This document shows positions 11,518 to 21,488 of a DNA stretch of 64,000 nt, in pieces. Origin of the DNA: Euphorbia lathyris (taxonomy: Eukaryota > Streptophyta > Magnoliopsida > Malpighiales > Euphorbiaceae); the NCBI RefSeq assembly GCF_963576675.1, contig NC_088913.1, forward strand, positions 27,669,001 through 27,733,000, in the 5' to 3' direction. Below the pieces are notes generated by a model. That model was not told where the DNA came from, searched no databases, and saw nothing but the letters and a program-made list of their open reading frames with translations. Position numbers and translations under genes: made by a program. Each line of letters starts with the position of its first letter. Position 1 is the stretch's first letter.

Positions 11518-11854
11518 CATTTTGCTTCCCAAACTAAAGTTTTAAAGTCAATTAGGAAGTTAAACTATTAAAATCATTAATTTGGTCCCTATACTAAGCA
11601 AAAATCATCAATTTAATCTCCATTCTAAGCAAAAATCATTAATTGAGTCTTCATCGAAAATCATTTTGTTTAACAGTTTCATACTCTCTTCTCCAAATCC
11701 ATTTGGAGCCAACACAGAAATCATTATAGTCCATGTAATATAGTTACTGTTTCTAATTTTAGGATAATACACTGACCTAATTGATAATTTTGATAGTTTA
11801 AAGTTATAATTGAGTTTGAAGTTTTAGTTTAAGGAGTCATTTGAGTATTATAGC
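11518..11854. mobile_element. MITE nested in the CACTA element (family A)
   Basis: Inverted termini read GGCATAACACC... and ...TATTATAGC, with about 35-bp imperfect arms (CCCAAACTAAAGTTT versus AAGTTTTAGTTTAAGGAG). A second member of the same family is at 41940-42313. Flanks share TTTTTATA, an 8-bp duplication, or 9 bp with a mismatch. The superfamily is probably Mutator or hAT. Confidence 0.75.
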
Positions 11855-12172
11855 TTTTTATAAAGGAGAGGCGGGAATTACGTATCATTCTCCCTCCCAA
11901 TTTTTCCCTTCTCTCAAATTAAGGTGTGTATCTCTCTCTCTCTCGATCTTGATCTTTCCCTCAGCCCTCTCTCCACTCCCGTCCTCTCTCATCAGTTCAA
12001 TTACTCATCAGGTTAACTATATAATTCCTGATGCAAAAACGCCATCTCATCCCCGATTGAACCACCCCGATCGATAGTTGTTAAAATTCCTACTCTTTGT
12101 TTCGATTTTTGGACGGTGGCAACAGCAAGTGCCAAATGTTTCTTTAATTAAGGTTAGTTAACTCTTAATTTT
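11855..12172 (+). other. CT-rich leader-like segment in the CACTA
   Basis: A TATAAA-like box (11857-11862) is followed by CT-rich sequence (TCTCTCTCTCTCGATCTTG, 11930-11950), which resembles the promoter and 5' leader of a plant gene. It may be another captured gene piece. No recognisable protein follows, so this is only a guess. Confidence 0.25.
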
Positions 12173-12450
12173 AAATGGATTTAAGGATTTTGAATGGGTT
12201 TGCTTGAATATGATAGTATTTTATACATGATGAGTTTTTGCTTGGGATTAGGGATTTTGAATGGGTTTAGGGAAATCCCTAATATCCAAGGGAGTTTGAT
12301 GGGTTAAGGGAAAATGGATTTAAGGATTTTGAATGGGTTTGCTTGAATATGATAGTATTTTATACATGATGAGTTTTTGCTTGGGATTAAGGATTTTGAA
12401 TGGGTTTAGGGAAATCCCCAATATCCAAGGGAGTTTGATGGGTTAAGGGA
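12173..12450 (+). repeat. Tandem duplication, 139-bp period
   Basis: Two adjacent copies start AAATGGATTTAAGGATTTTG at 12173 and 12312 and differ at only a few bases. This recent duplication lies upstream of the SPIKE1 segment within the CACTA element. Confidence 0.85.
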
Positions 12451-12784
12451 AATCTTAATGTTTTACGTACTATGTGGTCAACTGTTTTTTAGGTTATATA
12501 GGTTAGAGAATGTATTAACTAATGGGAATCTTTTTTCTTGGCACTTCAATTCATGTTGGTTACTACTTCCTATTAGTTTACTTTTCATTCTCATTGAATA
12601 TGATGCGTTAAGTAGGATAAAAATTGATGATAAGACCATTTGACTATGTGCACTTCCATATATTGATGTTAGCTTTTGTTTTTGTGATTAATGTTATGCT
12701 TGATACTTGTGAGGGTAAGGTTCTTTGGCATTTTGGTTATTTAGGGAATGCTCTTCCCAACTTAAATTTTCTTCGATTTCGCAG

Positions 12785-13609
12785 AGCTCTTTCTCCTATT
12801 TTATGCAGACATCAAGGTTGCGGGTGATGCTGACTATCAAATTGTCAGAGCTGATGTCTGATGTGCAAGTGACTCAGATGAGGTCTGATGGGACATTGGA
12901 AGAGAGTGGTGAAGGTCGACGCCTTTGCAAGTCATTGGAGGAAATGGCTGATGGATATAAGAGCTCCAGCGTATTATAGGAATGTGGCTAACTGAAAATT
13001 TCCTAACAGAAATATTGGAAAGTTCCGCTGAGAATCGATGATCATGGTTGGAGGTGAAACGTCTATCAGAAAGTCTAATTTTGGTCCTTGATGCTAGCCT
13101 GGAACATGCACTTGTGGTAAGTAATGCTACCAGAACAGTCATCTCTGATTTTACCCTACCGCAACTACTATTGGGTACATAAATTAAGCATGTATGTCTG
13201 GTTACTCTTTGTTTACTCCATTCAGAAACAACTTGCTCATTCATATGACATTAGAGCTTTTAATTTTTTATTGCTACGTTTGTCGGAGATTTAGTGGTTC
13301 CAGAATGGGCCAGTCTCACACTGCTCTCATTTTGTTCATGATAATTTTAATGATCTAGATATACAAGTTTTTCAGCTGTGATCTGGATGAATAATTTGTG
13401 CTGCATGCTTTTTAACAGGCTTCTCTCATGACTATAGATAGATATGTTGCGGCAGAGAGCTATTATAAACTTGCACTTGCATTTTCTCCTGTAGGCTGTT
13501 CCCGATCTTCACATTATGTGGTTATTGCATCTTTGTGATGCACATCAAGAAATGCAGTCATGGGCAGAATCTGCAGTATGCTGTAGCTGTAGCTGGCGTC
13601 GTAATGCAG
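12785..13609 (+). pseudogene. SPK1: Captured SPIKE1 gene segment (DOCK-family ROP exchange factor)
   Basis: Two exons with a plant intron are visible. The first runs from 12785 after a TTTCGCAG acceptor to 13116 before GTAAGT, with peptides FMQTSRLRVMLTI, LSELMSDVQVTQM and LDASLEHAL. The second runs from 13419 after AACAG to 13609 before GTGATT, with peptides MTIDRY, VPDLHIMWLLHLCDAHQEMQ and VAVAGVVMQ. These match my memory of Arabidopsis SPIKE1, the plasma-membrane/ER guanine nucleotide exchange factor for ROP GTPases, in the region leading into the DHR2 catalytic part. In-frame stops follow SSSVL and AENR. There is a 7-bp excess at about 13493 and a further disruption near 13577. Retained introns show capture from genomic DNA. 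No function is expected from the protein. Confidence 0.85.
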
Positions 13610-13677
13610 GTGATTACTTTCCATTCAATGAGCAAATATAGAGTCTTAAATGAAGTTGCTTGTAATTCATTGGTGGT

Positions 13678-13790
13678 TTTCTAGATTTATTAAATCTAAG
13701 CTTTAGGATGATTTTAATCTCCACCCTATAATTCTAATAAGTGTAGATCTAACGGTGAAAAACACTTTGTAATTCATATTTTGTCTAAAT
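13678..13790 (+). repeat. Small repeat shared with 21005-21120
   Basis: The segment with TTTATTAAATCTAAGC, ATCTCCACCCTA and AGATCTAACGGTGAA matches the inverse of sequence at about 21010-21115, with drift. The second copy forms a near palindrome, so this is probably half of a foldback MITE. Confidence 0.55.
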
Positions 13791-15965
13791 TATTTGTAAC
13801 TCCGCCATCACCCAAAAGCATTATCACTAGTATATGATAGTAGAATAATCTCTTTCACAAAGGTTTATACAGATATAAGTCCTATTTGAGTTAGGACAAC
13901 TATATGTTCTTGAAAATAGTCCAATAGTTAAAACTTGCAAAGTTTAAAGGTGTAAATATGCATTAAGCCAAAAAAATTATAATACCGTCTATACATTTAA
14001 ACCAAAAGTGTGAAATAAATATGGATTAAAGCACTATTTAGCCCGTGACGTATCCAAAATGTTGGATTTTGAACCCTGACTTATTATTTGGTAACATTTA
14101 CCCTCTTACCTACCTAAAATGCTAGTTTTTGCTCACTGGCCTATTATTTGGTAGTATTTGCCCTCCGACCTATCCAAAATTAGTGAAATCTCAAACCATC
14201 CACACTGGTTGAAATTTCACCAATTTTCGGTCGATTCACGCCACCATTTATAATAATAAAAAACTGTTTTTCAATTTTTAACAACTCAAAAACGTACTGC
14301 ATAAGAAGTTCTGAAGAAGACAACTCTTCACTTTACTTCTGAAGAAGATGACTCTTCACTTTACAAAAACGTACAAAAGTTATGAAATAGAAATATTCAC
14401 TTTACAAATTCCAAAACCTTTCATCTTCTTTTCTATTTAGTTGTTATTATATTCTTCTACTCTCTATTCTTTCTATTTTCCACTTTCTATTCGTCTCTAC
14501 TTGATATAATTTCTATTTGGATATTAAAATTGCATTTTTAGACTAATATTTAAAGTTAAATATGGTTAATATTTTATTTTTTTTATAATATTTTGAATTT
14601 GATCAGAATCTTACACTTCGGTTTGATTCACGAGTCCAGATTCGTAAAATGAGATTTCGAGTCACGAGTCGAATCTCGATTTAACAACTATGGTTATAAT
14701 AGTATATGTAACATCAAGAATTTTGTCTAGTATAACTTAGAGGTGCGCCTCTCCCCTGCATTTTTTGCATTTGTTGGGAAGTTATTGGTCCATGTCTTTC
14801 CACCTCTGAGACAATTTCACTTATCACTCCATATTGGGATCCAATAGCAAGAAATATAGTTTGATCATTCTAATGAACTTTGAAATTTCTATTATTATTA
14901 CAATTTCCTTTTCTCACTCTTTCTTTGTTGTTTTTGCACTATAATTGTTGTATAATGGGTGGTGAGAAGACCCCGTCTTAAAATTACCTAGTACTTCATT
15001 ATTTAATTAGGAAATAGGAAGTGTATCCGCATTAGTTTATTTGGATTCTATTTTGCAATGAGGTCTTATATTGGAGTGTTTGAACAGCCGAGTGCAGATA
15101 TTGCTAAAAAAATTGCTCTTAATGTTTTATTTTCAATTTTGTTTCAGAAGTACAAACCAAAAGGTTTTTTTTTTGCAATAAGTTGTTAACATTAGAGTGT
15201 TTCAGGTGGAAGTTTCTAAAAATAATGATTAGGATAATGATGATTCATTATCTTAAGTAAGAGATACTTTGCTGGCGTTGTAGGTCACTGTGTAGCATTT
15301 TTTTCACTGTTTCCTATCTTTTCTGTTCGTGTGGAGCTATGTTATATTCTCTCTTTCAGTTAGCAGTTTTGTAAGATTTCCATTATATCGCATTTTTGTT
15401 TCTTTTTTTTCCATGAAAAATGTGTTGTTTATATTAGAACATGGTTGTTGTTTGTCAGTCATGAAATCAATTGGTGGCATATTTAGGGAGGACGCTCCTT
15501 GGTAGGTTTTACTGCAATCTATATAATACAGATGACTAATTATATATTTTTTCTGATTATATATAGAGTGCTATGTACTCCTATTTTTACACAAAATGTT
15601 TTTTTACTGTAACTTTTTTTCTCTTAATAGATGCTTGTTTGAGATCTTCAGAAATCAACAAGGAGATGATGGATCAAGCGTACATTGGATCAGGCGTACA
15701 TTACGACTTTGAGATACTTTCGCTTTAGACTGGAGTTTTCTTAACATAATTGTTTTCTAACTACGAGATTTGTTTTCGTGTTCTTAGATGTTTCTTTGTT
15801 GGATGTTAAAATGATTGATCTTTATTTAATAATTATTTATTTTTTATTTTTCATTAAAAATGGTTAAAATTTTGTACTTTTTTATTATTATGATTCTATT
15901 GTTCTTACCTATTTTAATGTAGCTCTATTCAATCCAAATAATAATAATAATAAAATAAATTACTA
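13791..15965. other. CACTA interior, non-coding
   Basis: No convincing exon after the SPIKE1 segment. At 14035-14190 a phrase like TATTATTTGGTA...TTTACCCTC...CCTATCCAAAA is repeated two to three times, as in common plant MITEs. The 15600-15720 stretch looks like a spliced leader or UTR but gives no recognisable peptide. Confidence 0.45.
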
Positions 15966-15976
15966 AAAATTTGATT

Positions 15977-16536
15977 AAGTTTGTCACGATTAAGCTCGTG
16001 GCTAAATAAGGTTTCTAGTTATGAGTATTATATTTTTTGCCACGGTTATGTTCGTGGCTAACCAAAGTTTTTAATGAGAAATATCCTATTTTTGCCACGG
16101 TAATGTTCGTGGCTAAGTGGAATTTATTCCCACGGGTCATTGTGTCTTGCCACGAGTATTTTACTTATATTTTTTGCCACGGTTATGTTCGTGGCTAACC
16201 AAAGTTTTTAATGAGAAATATCCTATTTTTGCCACGGTAATGTTCGTGGCTAAGTGGAATTTATTCCCACGGGTCATTGTGTCTTGCCACGAGTATTTTA
16301 CTCTTGCCACGATTTTATCCGTGGCAAATGGATATAATTAGCCACTGATTTTCCCGTGGCACAAAAACCAATTTATGCCACGACCCTTGTTTTCCTGTGG
16401 CAACGACTTAGCCACGCTCACTTGCGCCACGAGAGTACCCACCTTGAATTTTCGTGGCTAAATAGCATAGCCACGGAAATATTACACTTAGGCCAAGATT
16501 TTAACTGTGGCGCAAGTGATGATTTGTTGTAGTGCA
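15977..16536. repeat. Right subterminal repeats of the CACTA with a 138-bp duplication
   Basis: Dense GCCACGG/TTCGTGGCTAA words mirror the left end. A block starting TTATATTTTTTGCCACGG occurs at 16026 and again at 16164, an almost exact tandem duplication of 138 bp that doubles several of the presumed transposase-binding motifs. Confidence 0.85.
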
Positions 16537-16597
16537 CTTAGAGTCTATTCCTGAACCAACTCGTTGGTAGCGCACAACTCAGCTTGACCTCTTTTAC

Positions 16598-17953
16598 TTG
16601 GTCCCTTGTAAGGTTGCAAATATAGTTCCAAGGGGGGATTAGGAACTATTTTACATTTAAAAAAAAAAATAATTAGGGCAGATTTCTTTTCTTTGAGAAA
16701 AGATTATATAACAGCTGCGCTTAGCAATCAGCAAGACACTGGCTTAGTCAACTAGTGACTAGGACAGCTTCGTTGCTTAGGTCAGGAGATAGCACTTAGA
16801 GTCTATTCCTGAACCAACTCGTTGGTAGCGCACAACTCAGCTTGACCTCTTTTACTTGGTCAGTTTTAGTTTGTTTTAAGCAAGCAATGTAAATAAGGAG
16901 TTAAGGTTTAGAAATACTTCACTCAGCAGATTTATCCAGGTTCGGCTTCTTCTAAGCCTACGTCCTGTCCCCGGAACACTTCCGAGATTTCAAATCCTCT
17001 ACTGAGCTCTTTAAAGGTAGAGCCTCAAACCTTTTACAATATCAGCAATTGAGTATGACAAGAGTACCTTCCTCTATACTTCTACTCAATCCTAATCTCT
17101 CCGCTGAGTACTTAAAATCGAGTACTCAGCCTCTCCTTTCTACTTCTAGAAATGATAAAGATTTGTCCTAAACAACAATTGCTAGAACACCTTAGATGAT
17201 TGAAGATCAATCACTCTAGACTTTTACACAAATGAATAAACTTGTAGTGTAAGAATTTGCTTTGCTTTTGATGGAGAACTTTTGTACACGTTTGGTCAGC
17301 GTAACGACTTTTGCTCAAAGTTCTCTGTTATGAATGTGGATTCTGAATGCTCTATTTATAGAGAGCTGTGAGAGCTTCTAGTTATTTCGAATTTCGAAAT
17401 AACCGTTGGAGGGAAACGGCTTCATGTCGCTTTCACTCAGTCTGTTCAGCAGTTCTCCTAGCCAATCAGATTCCAGCATCTTCTGTTCTTCGGTCAGTGT
17501 GGCAGTATGTTCCTCCAAATCGGGTAATGTCAAACAGACAACTTTCTGCGTCTTCTGTTCTTTACCAACAGAGGAAATACTTGGTCTGGAAGTTGCTTTG
17601 TAGTCAGCGGCTGTCTTGTACGCTTTGTCGAGACAGCTCAGCAGCTTCATACCGAAGTTGTCTACGTGGATCTTCTCGATCCTTCTTTGCTCAGCATGCG
17701 TTTCATTACTTCAACGGCAGCGTTTTGGAGATACGCGGGCTGAGTGATCTTGGGCTTGTTTGACTTGGGCCTTGACTTCCATATAGGGCTTGGGCCTTAT
17801 GATCTTTATGTCTTATAACAATTATAAACTCAACATTGAACAAACACATTAGTAACAATAAATCAAAGCATTTAAACTTAATGTGTTATAGAATATTTAA
17901 TTTCACTTAATTAATTTTGTCAAATCAAAATCCTGTGGAAAGGTGTTTCAACA
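16598..17953 (-). repeat. 5' LTR, second (long) copy
   Basis: It starts in the word TTGGTC shared with the partial copy and lacks only the first two bases (TG). It then runs to the LTR edge CAACA at 17953. It has a short G run (16632-16637) where the 3' LTR and the partial copy have a long one, and ACATTTAAA where they have ACCTTTTTAAA. It is therefore slightly more diverged from both than they are from each other. Confidence 0.88.
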
Positions 17954-18502
17954 TCGGGGACTCGGCGGGACACGGCCGGACACGGCCGGAAAATGGGACA
18001 CGGATGGGGACACGGCGGGACACGGCTGGGGTAAAAAAAAGTTAAAAATTAAGGTTTTTTTAATTTTTTTTTATAAAATTTAAGGATCAATTATGCAATT
18101 TGTCAAAAATCCTAAATTATAATCTCTATTGCACGAATTAGAAGTAGGTCTTCTCTCCTTCCTGCGCAAATCGCGATTTCAATCCCTGTGCTGCGTACAT
18201 CGCAGTTCTCCTAACATCACGATTTCGTTTTTGTTTGGGAATAATCAGAAACAATTTCTTCTCTCCTGGGTTCTTCCTTCTCATGCGCTACGATTCTTCT
18301 CTTGGGTTCTTCTCCTAACATCACGATTCCGATTTGTGATTTAGCATGTTTTTTTATATATTTTTATATCTAATATATATATAATTAATTATATAAAATT
18401 TGCCGTGTCCCCGCCGCACCCGTGTCTCATATTTTCTAAAAATGCCGTTTGCCGTGTCCGCACCCGCGTCCGCACCCGTGTCCGTGCTTCATAGATAGGG
18501 AC

Positions 18503-19850
18503 GCTATTCTAATGGTGTTTTAAACCGCCTCTATATAATCGATTTCCACAAAAAAAAAGGATTTAGCGACAAACAAATGGGTCGGTAAACTGTCCCTAAA
18601 GATTTGATGCCGAACTAAAAATGTACCGACGAAATATTTTGTCGCTAAATATCTGTTTAGAGATGTCATATAATTCATTTTTTTTGGACTATGCCTAACT
18701 GTAGGAAACAGTTATAACCACATACATCATGTCATTCCAATCAAATCTTACAATAAGCCTCACCAATATTGTCAATATTGAAACTAAAAATAACGAAATC
18801 TGAAATCAACATAACTAAAGTTTAAATATGTTCAAAAATGTCACCAACATAATCAGCAATGAACCTAAAATTAAATCACTTATACTCAAGCTAATTAACA
18901 ATTGAACTTCTTCATGTGAATAAAGACTTTGAGCTATGCATACTCCTTCTTCATGTTTCTGCATCCTTCATCTGTCCATCATTATGTAGACATTAACCGG
19001 ACATCAGATATAGACACCATGTCATATAAATTCCTATGAAACATATATATGAAAAAACACACTTTTAACTTGAAACCCAAAATTGACAGCTCTAAATTTA
19101 GGCTATTAATCTATAAATAACCATGAACAATACAACCAAAGGTAAAAAGAAAAAATACCATCCTTGATGTGACAAGAAGAAGAATCCAATCATGAATAAT
19201 TTTTCAGTTATCTACAAACCTATAAGAATTCATGAAATATGGCATCTGCACAACCACAAATACCACCATTATCTTTTGAATTTGGAAAATTCTAAGACAA
19301 CCAAATGGCTTCCTTTGCTTGATAAGAAAATTCAAGGAGTTTTACCATGTAATTGAGTATCCAAAGACCCATTTTACATCATTTCATACACAAGAAACTT
19401 TGCTATAAATCACAACGTAGCCCATCTCAAACCCTAAGAGGAACTTATCTCTACGATTCCAATCTAGAGTAAAATCACAAACTCACTTAAATTAGTTGAG
19501 TTGGATTCCAAAAAGACTAAGAACCAAATTGAATCCAATTGCATGGGATCAGACCGAACATATGAAATTCGAAAAGAAAAATGGTAAGAACTTACAGAAG
19601 CACGGTTGAACAAGAACAACAGAGGCTGAGACTGAGGATTGAGGAACAAAAGTAAACTGATCGGAAAACTTCGACCGCTAGAGGTGAAAGGCGAACGGAA
19701 GTTTAACCAAAGGCGAACAGAAGTTTAACGAACGCTGATCGGAAGCCTAACGATCCGCGAACAAAGTTTGGTGAACTAATAATTTGGAGACTGCGACGTA
19801 GCAGATATGAAGTTAAGAATGGGTTATGAATTAAGGATTACAAAGCATAG
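18503..19850. other. Non-coding region right of the nest, possible CACTA interior
   Basis: 18540-18660 contains TTTAGCGACAAAC and CCGACGAAATATTTTGTCG, like CACTA subterminal motifs and similar to 1574-1686. From 18700 to 19850 there is no convincing gene. The frame at 19649-19464 (minus) is short and unrecognised. Confidence 0.4.
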
Positions 19851-19852
19851 GT

Positions 19853-20275
19853 ATTTTTTTTTTTTTTTTTTTGAGAAATGGCTTGTAATTTCATTAGATG
19901 AAAAAAGAAGTACAACAAGTAAAATGTGAGGAATAAAACCTTACACGATCACAGACAAATACAATATCCACGGAGGGATGAAAATGACTACAAAAAGCAA
20001 AAAGAATCCATAAAAGGCATAAAACAGACAAAACAACACTATATTTCTCATAAATCCAAATCTGTAGAAAGACATCTGCAATCCAAACTTCATCCTTTAG
20101 ACCATTCCGATCTCAATCCTATTTTTTCTTGCAACCACCTAGATTTATTGATCTACGGACAAGATAAACCATTTCCACTCTTGCTAAATCCGAAAAAAAC
20201 ATACGACAGAATAATAGAGAGCATATACAATCAGACGGATAAAAAGTTCCGATAAAATATTTGAACACAGACTAA
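19853..20275 (-). mobile_element. LINE-type 3' end (minus strand)
   Basis: A T-run (about 19855-19872) followed by the complement of a typical plant non-LTR 3' UTR (minus strand: ATCTAATGAAATTACAAGCC then the A tail) marks a retroposon end on the minus strand. The upstream limit is unclear. The plus-strand frame at 19926-20255 overlaps it and is not a gene. Confidence 0.55.
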
Positions 20276-21488
20276 AAAAGCAATAAAAATATAAAAATCT
20301 AACCAGGTGTAAGGAAGAAGCTGGAAGATCCTTCGTCATCCTCAAAGTAGATCAACAAAATAAAAAAAAAATTGAGCCATGAGACAGTTTATAAAACTGT
20401 TACTAGAAAAGTGTTGTTAAAAGCTTTTCTATTTTTATTTTTATTTTTATTTTTTTTTTTAGTGGGAGTTAAGGAGAAGGGAAGTGAGGTGGAGAAAATA
20501 CTTTAACCTCCAAAAATCACACTTGGAACTAAAAATGGAGGTATTTTAATATCCAATTAATCTAGGATGAATATTCTAGTAGAAATCATTCCCTCCTTAA
20601 TAACGTTCCTTTCCAATCATGGTTACATAATTAAACTCCTAATTACATTTCTTTCCCAAGCATAGTTAGGTTATTAATCTTCCATTATTTAACATTCAAA
20701 AAACCTCCATTCAACCACAGGCTCAGACGGATTTAGGAGGGTGCTTGAGCATCCACTGGACACCTCAATTAATGTTGAAATTATTATGGAAAGTATTTGC
20801 GGAATTTTAATTTTTTTATGTAAAAATATCTAAAAAATTATCAATTTAGCATCCATAATTATGAAAGACCAACATAAACACATTTTTTAATAAATTCTAA
20901 ATCCATCACTAACCACATCCAAACGCATTTTAGGAATACCAATGTAGTTGGAATGTTTAAACTCAGTTTTGATCACATGGACCCTAATGACTATGTAGTA
21001 TTTGGTCATTCACCATTAGGTCTAAACTTATTAAAATCCTAAGGTGGAGATTCAAAACATCCTACGGTTTAGATTTAATAAACCTAGATCTAACAGTGAA
21101 TGATCAAATTTACTTGACCATTAATGTGCATGTAAGACTAAAAACACAATATATTAGAAGGACTAATTCTTCCAATAAGTAAACGTGTTGAAGGTTTGAC
21201 CATTAATTCTTCAAATAATTGATAGAGTAGCATGCCCATGCCTATGGTACAGGAATAGGATTGAATTTATAGGATTAATGGTGTAGTATAGTTTGGTGAG
21301 CTGTGGTAGCTTGCATATTTCTTAAACCACCGTTTTAGAGAGCAACCAACTTTCTTGGAGGTACTCACCGTTATAGATTTATATAAGTTTTAGGGCTTAA
21401 TATATTATTTGCCATAACTTATCCAAAATAGTTTATCGGACTCTCTCAACTTTCAAAGTGTCCCGACAGTCTCTTCAATCTGCATAAA
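20276..21488. other. Non-coding stretch with a foldback MITE-like palindrome
   Basis: Between about 20985 and 21125 the sequence folds back on itself (TTGGTCATTCACCATTAGGT versus AACAGTGAATGATCAAATT), with a short centre at about 21050-21060. It is related to 13678-13790. The rest has no gene that I can recognise. Confidence 0.5.

Larger units (their letters stand above)
10807..16536. mobile_element. Non-autonomous CACTA (En/Spm) transposon, 5730 bp
   Basis: The left end CACTACAACAAATCATCACT (10807) and the right end AGTGATGATTTGTTGTAGTG (ending 16536) are perfect inverse copies. They are flanked by the 3-bp duplication CAC (10804-10806, 16537-16539), as expected for this superfamily. The intact 3' LTR of the host Sirevirus gives the empty site. 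Both subterminal zones are packed with GCCACG/CGTGGC words. No transposase reading frame is present, so it depends on another element. It carries a SPIKE1 gene segment and at least two MITEs. Confidence 0.95.
1743..17958 (-). mobile_element. Sirevirus-type Ty1/copia retrotransposon, nearly complete
   Basis: The element lies on the minus strand between TCGGG duplications (1743-1747 and 17954-17958). In element order it has a 5' LTR (partly duplicated and interrupted), an initiator-Met primer site, gag, pol, an extra env-like ORF, multiple polypurine motifs and a 3' LTR. The extra ORF plus repeated GGGGGAG motifs upstream of the 3' LTR are the hallmark of Sireviruses. By eye the two long LTR copies differ at about eight positions in 1.36 kb, so insertion was recent. 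Despite that, gag-pol is broken at several places. A CACTA transposon sits in the 5' LTR region. Confidence 0.92.
1687..18494. mobile_element. GC-rich TIR MITE, split by the Sirevirus
   Basis: The left end reads CTATGAAGCACGGAC (1687-1701) and the right end reads GTCCGTGCTTCATAG in inverse orientation (ending 18494). Both ends are flanked by the same 8-bp duplication ATAGGGAC (1679-1686 and 18495-18502). Without the nested Sirevirus the element is about 600 bp. Both arms are dense in GGACACGG-type repeats (17959-18030; 18405-18490) around an AT-rich, CT-rich core with no coding capacity. An 8-bp duplication fits hAT or Mutator-type MITEs; the superfamily is not settled. Confidence 0.8.

Noticed and set aside
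12624..12979. Independent small genes in the CACTA interior
   Set aside because: The frames overlap the SPIKE1-derived exon and its upstream intron; similarity is to SPIKE1 exons, with stops.
18129..18344. 71-residue frame in the core of the split MITE
   Set aside because: No motif; CT-rich sequence stays open by chance, and the element has no other coding capacity.
19926..20255. 109-residue plus-strand frame
   Set aside because: It is the complement of a LINE-type 3' region; Lys/Gln-rich composition follows from AT bias, no motif.
1574..20470. An outer CACTA element enclosing the whole nest
   Set aside because: A CACTA-like left end is visible, but no matching right end or 3-bp duplication was found, so it is listed only as a possible terminus.
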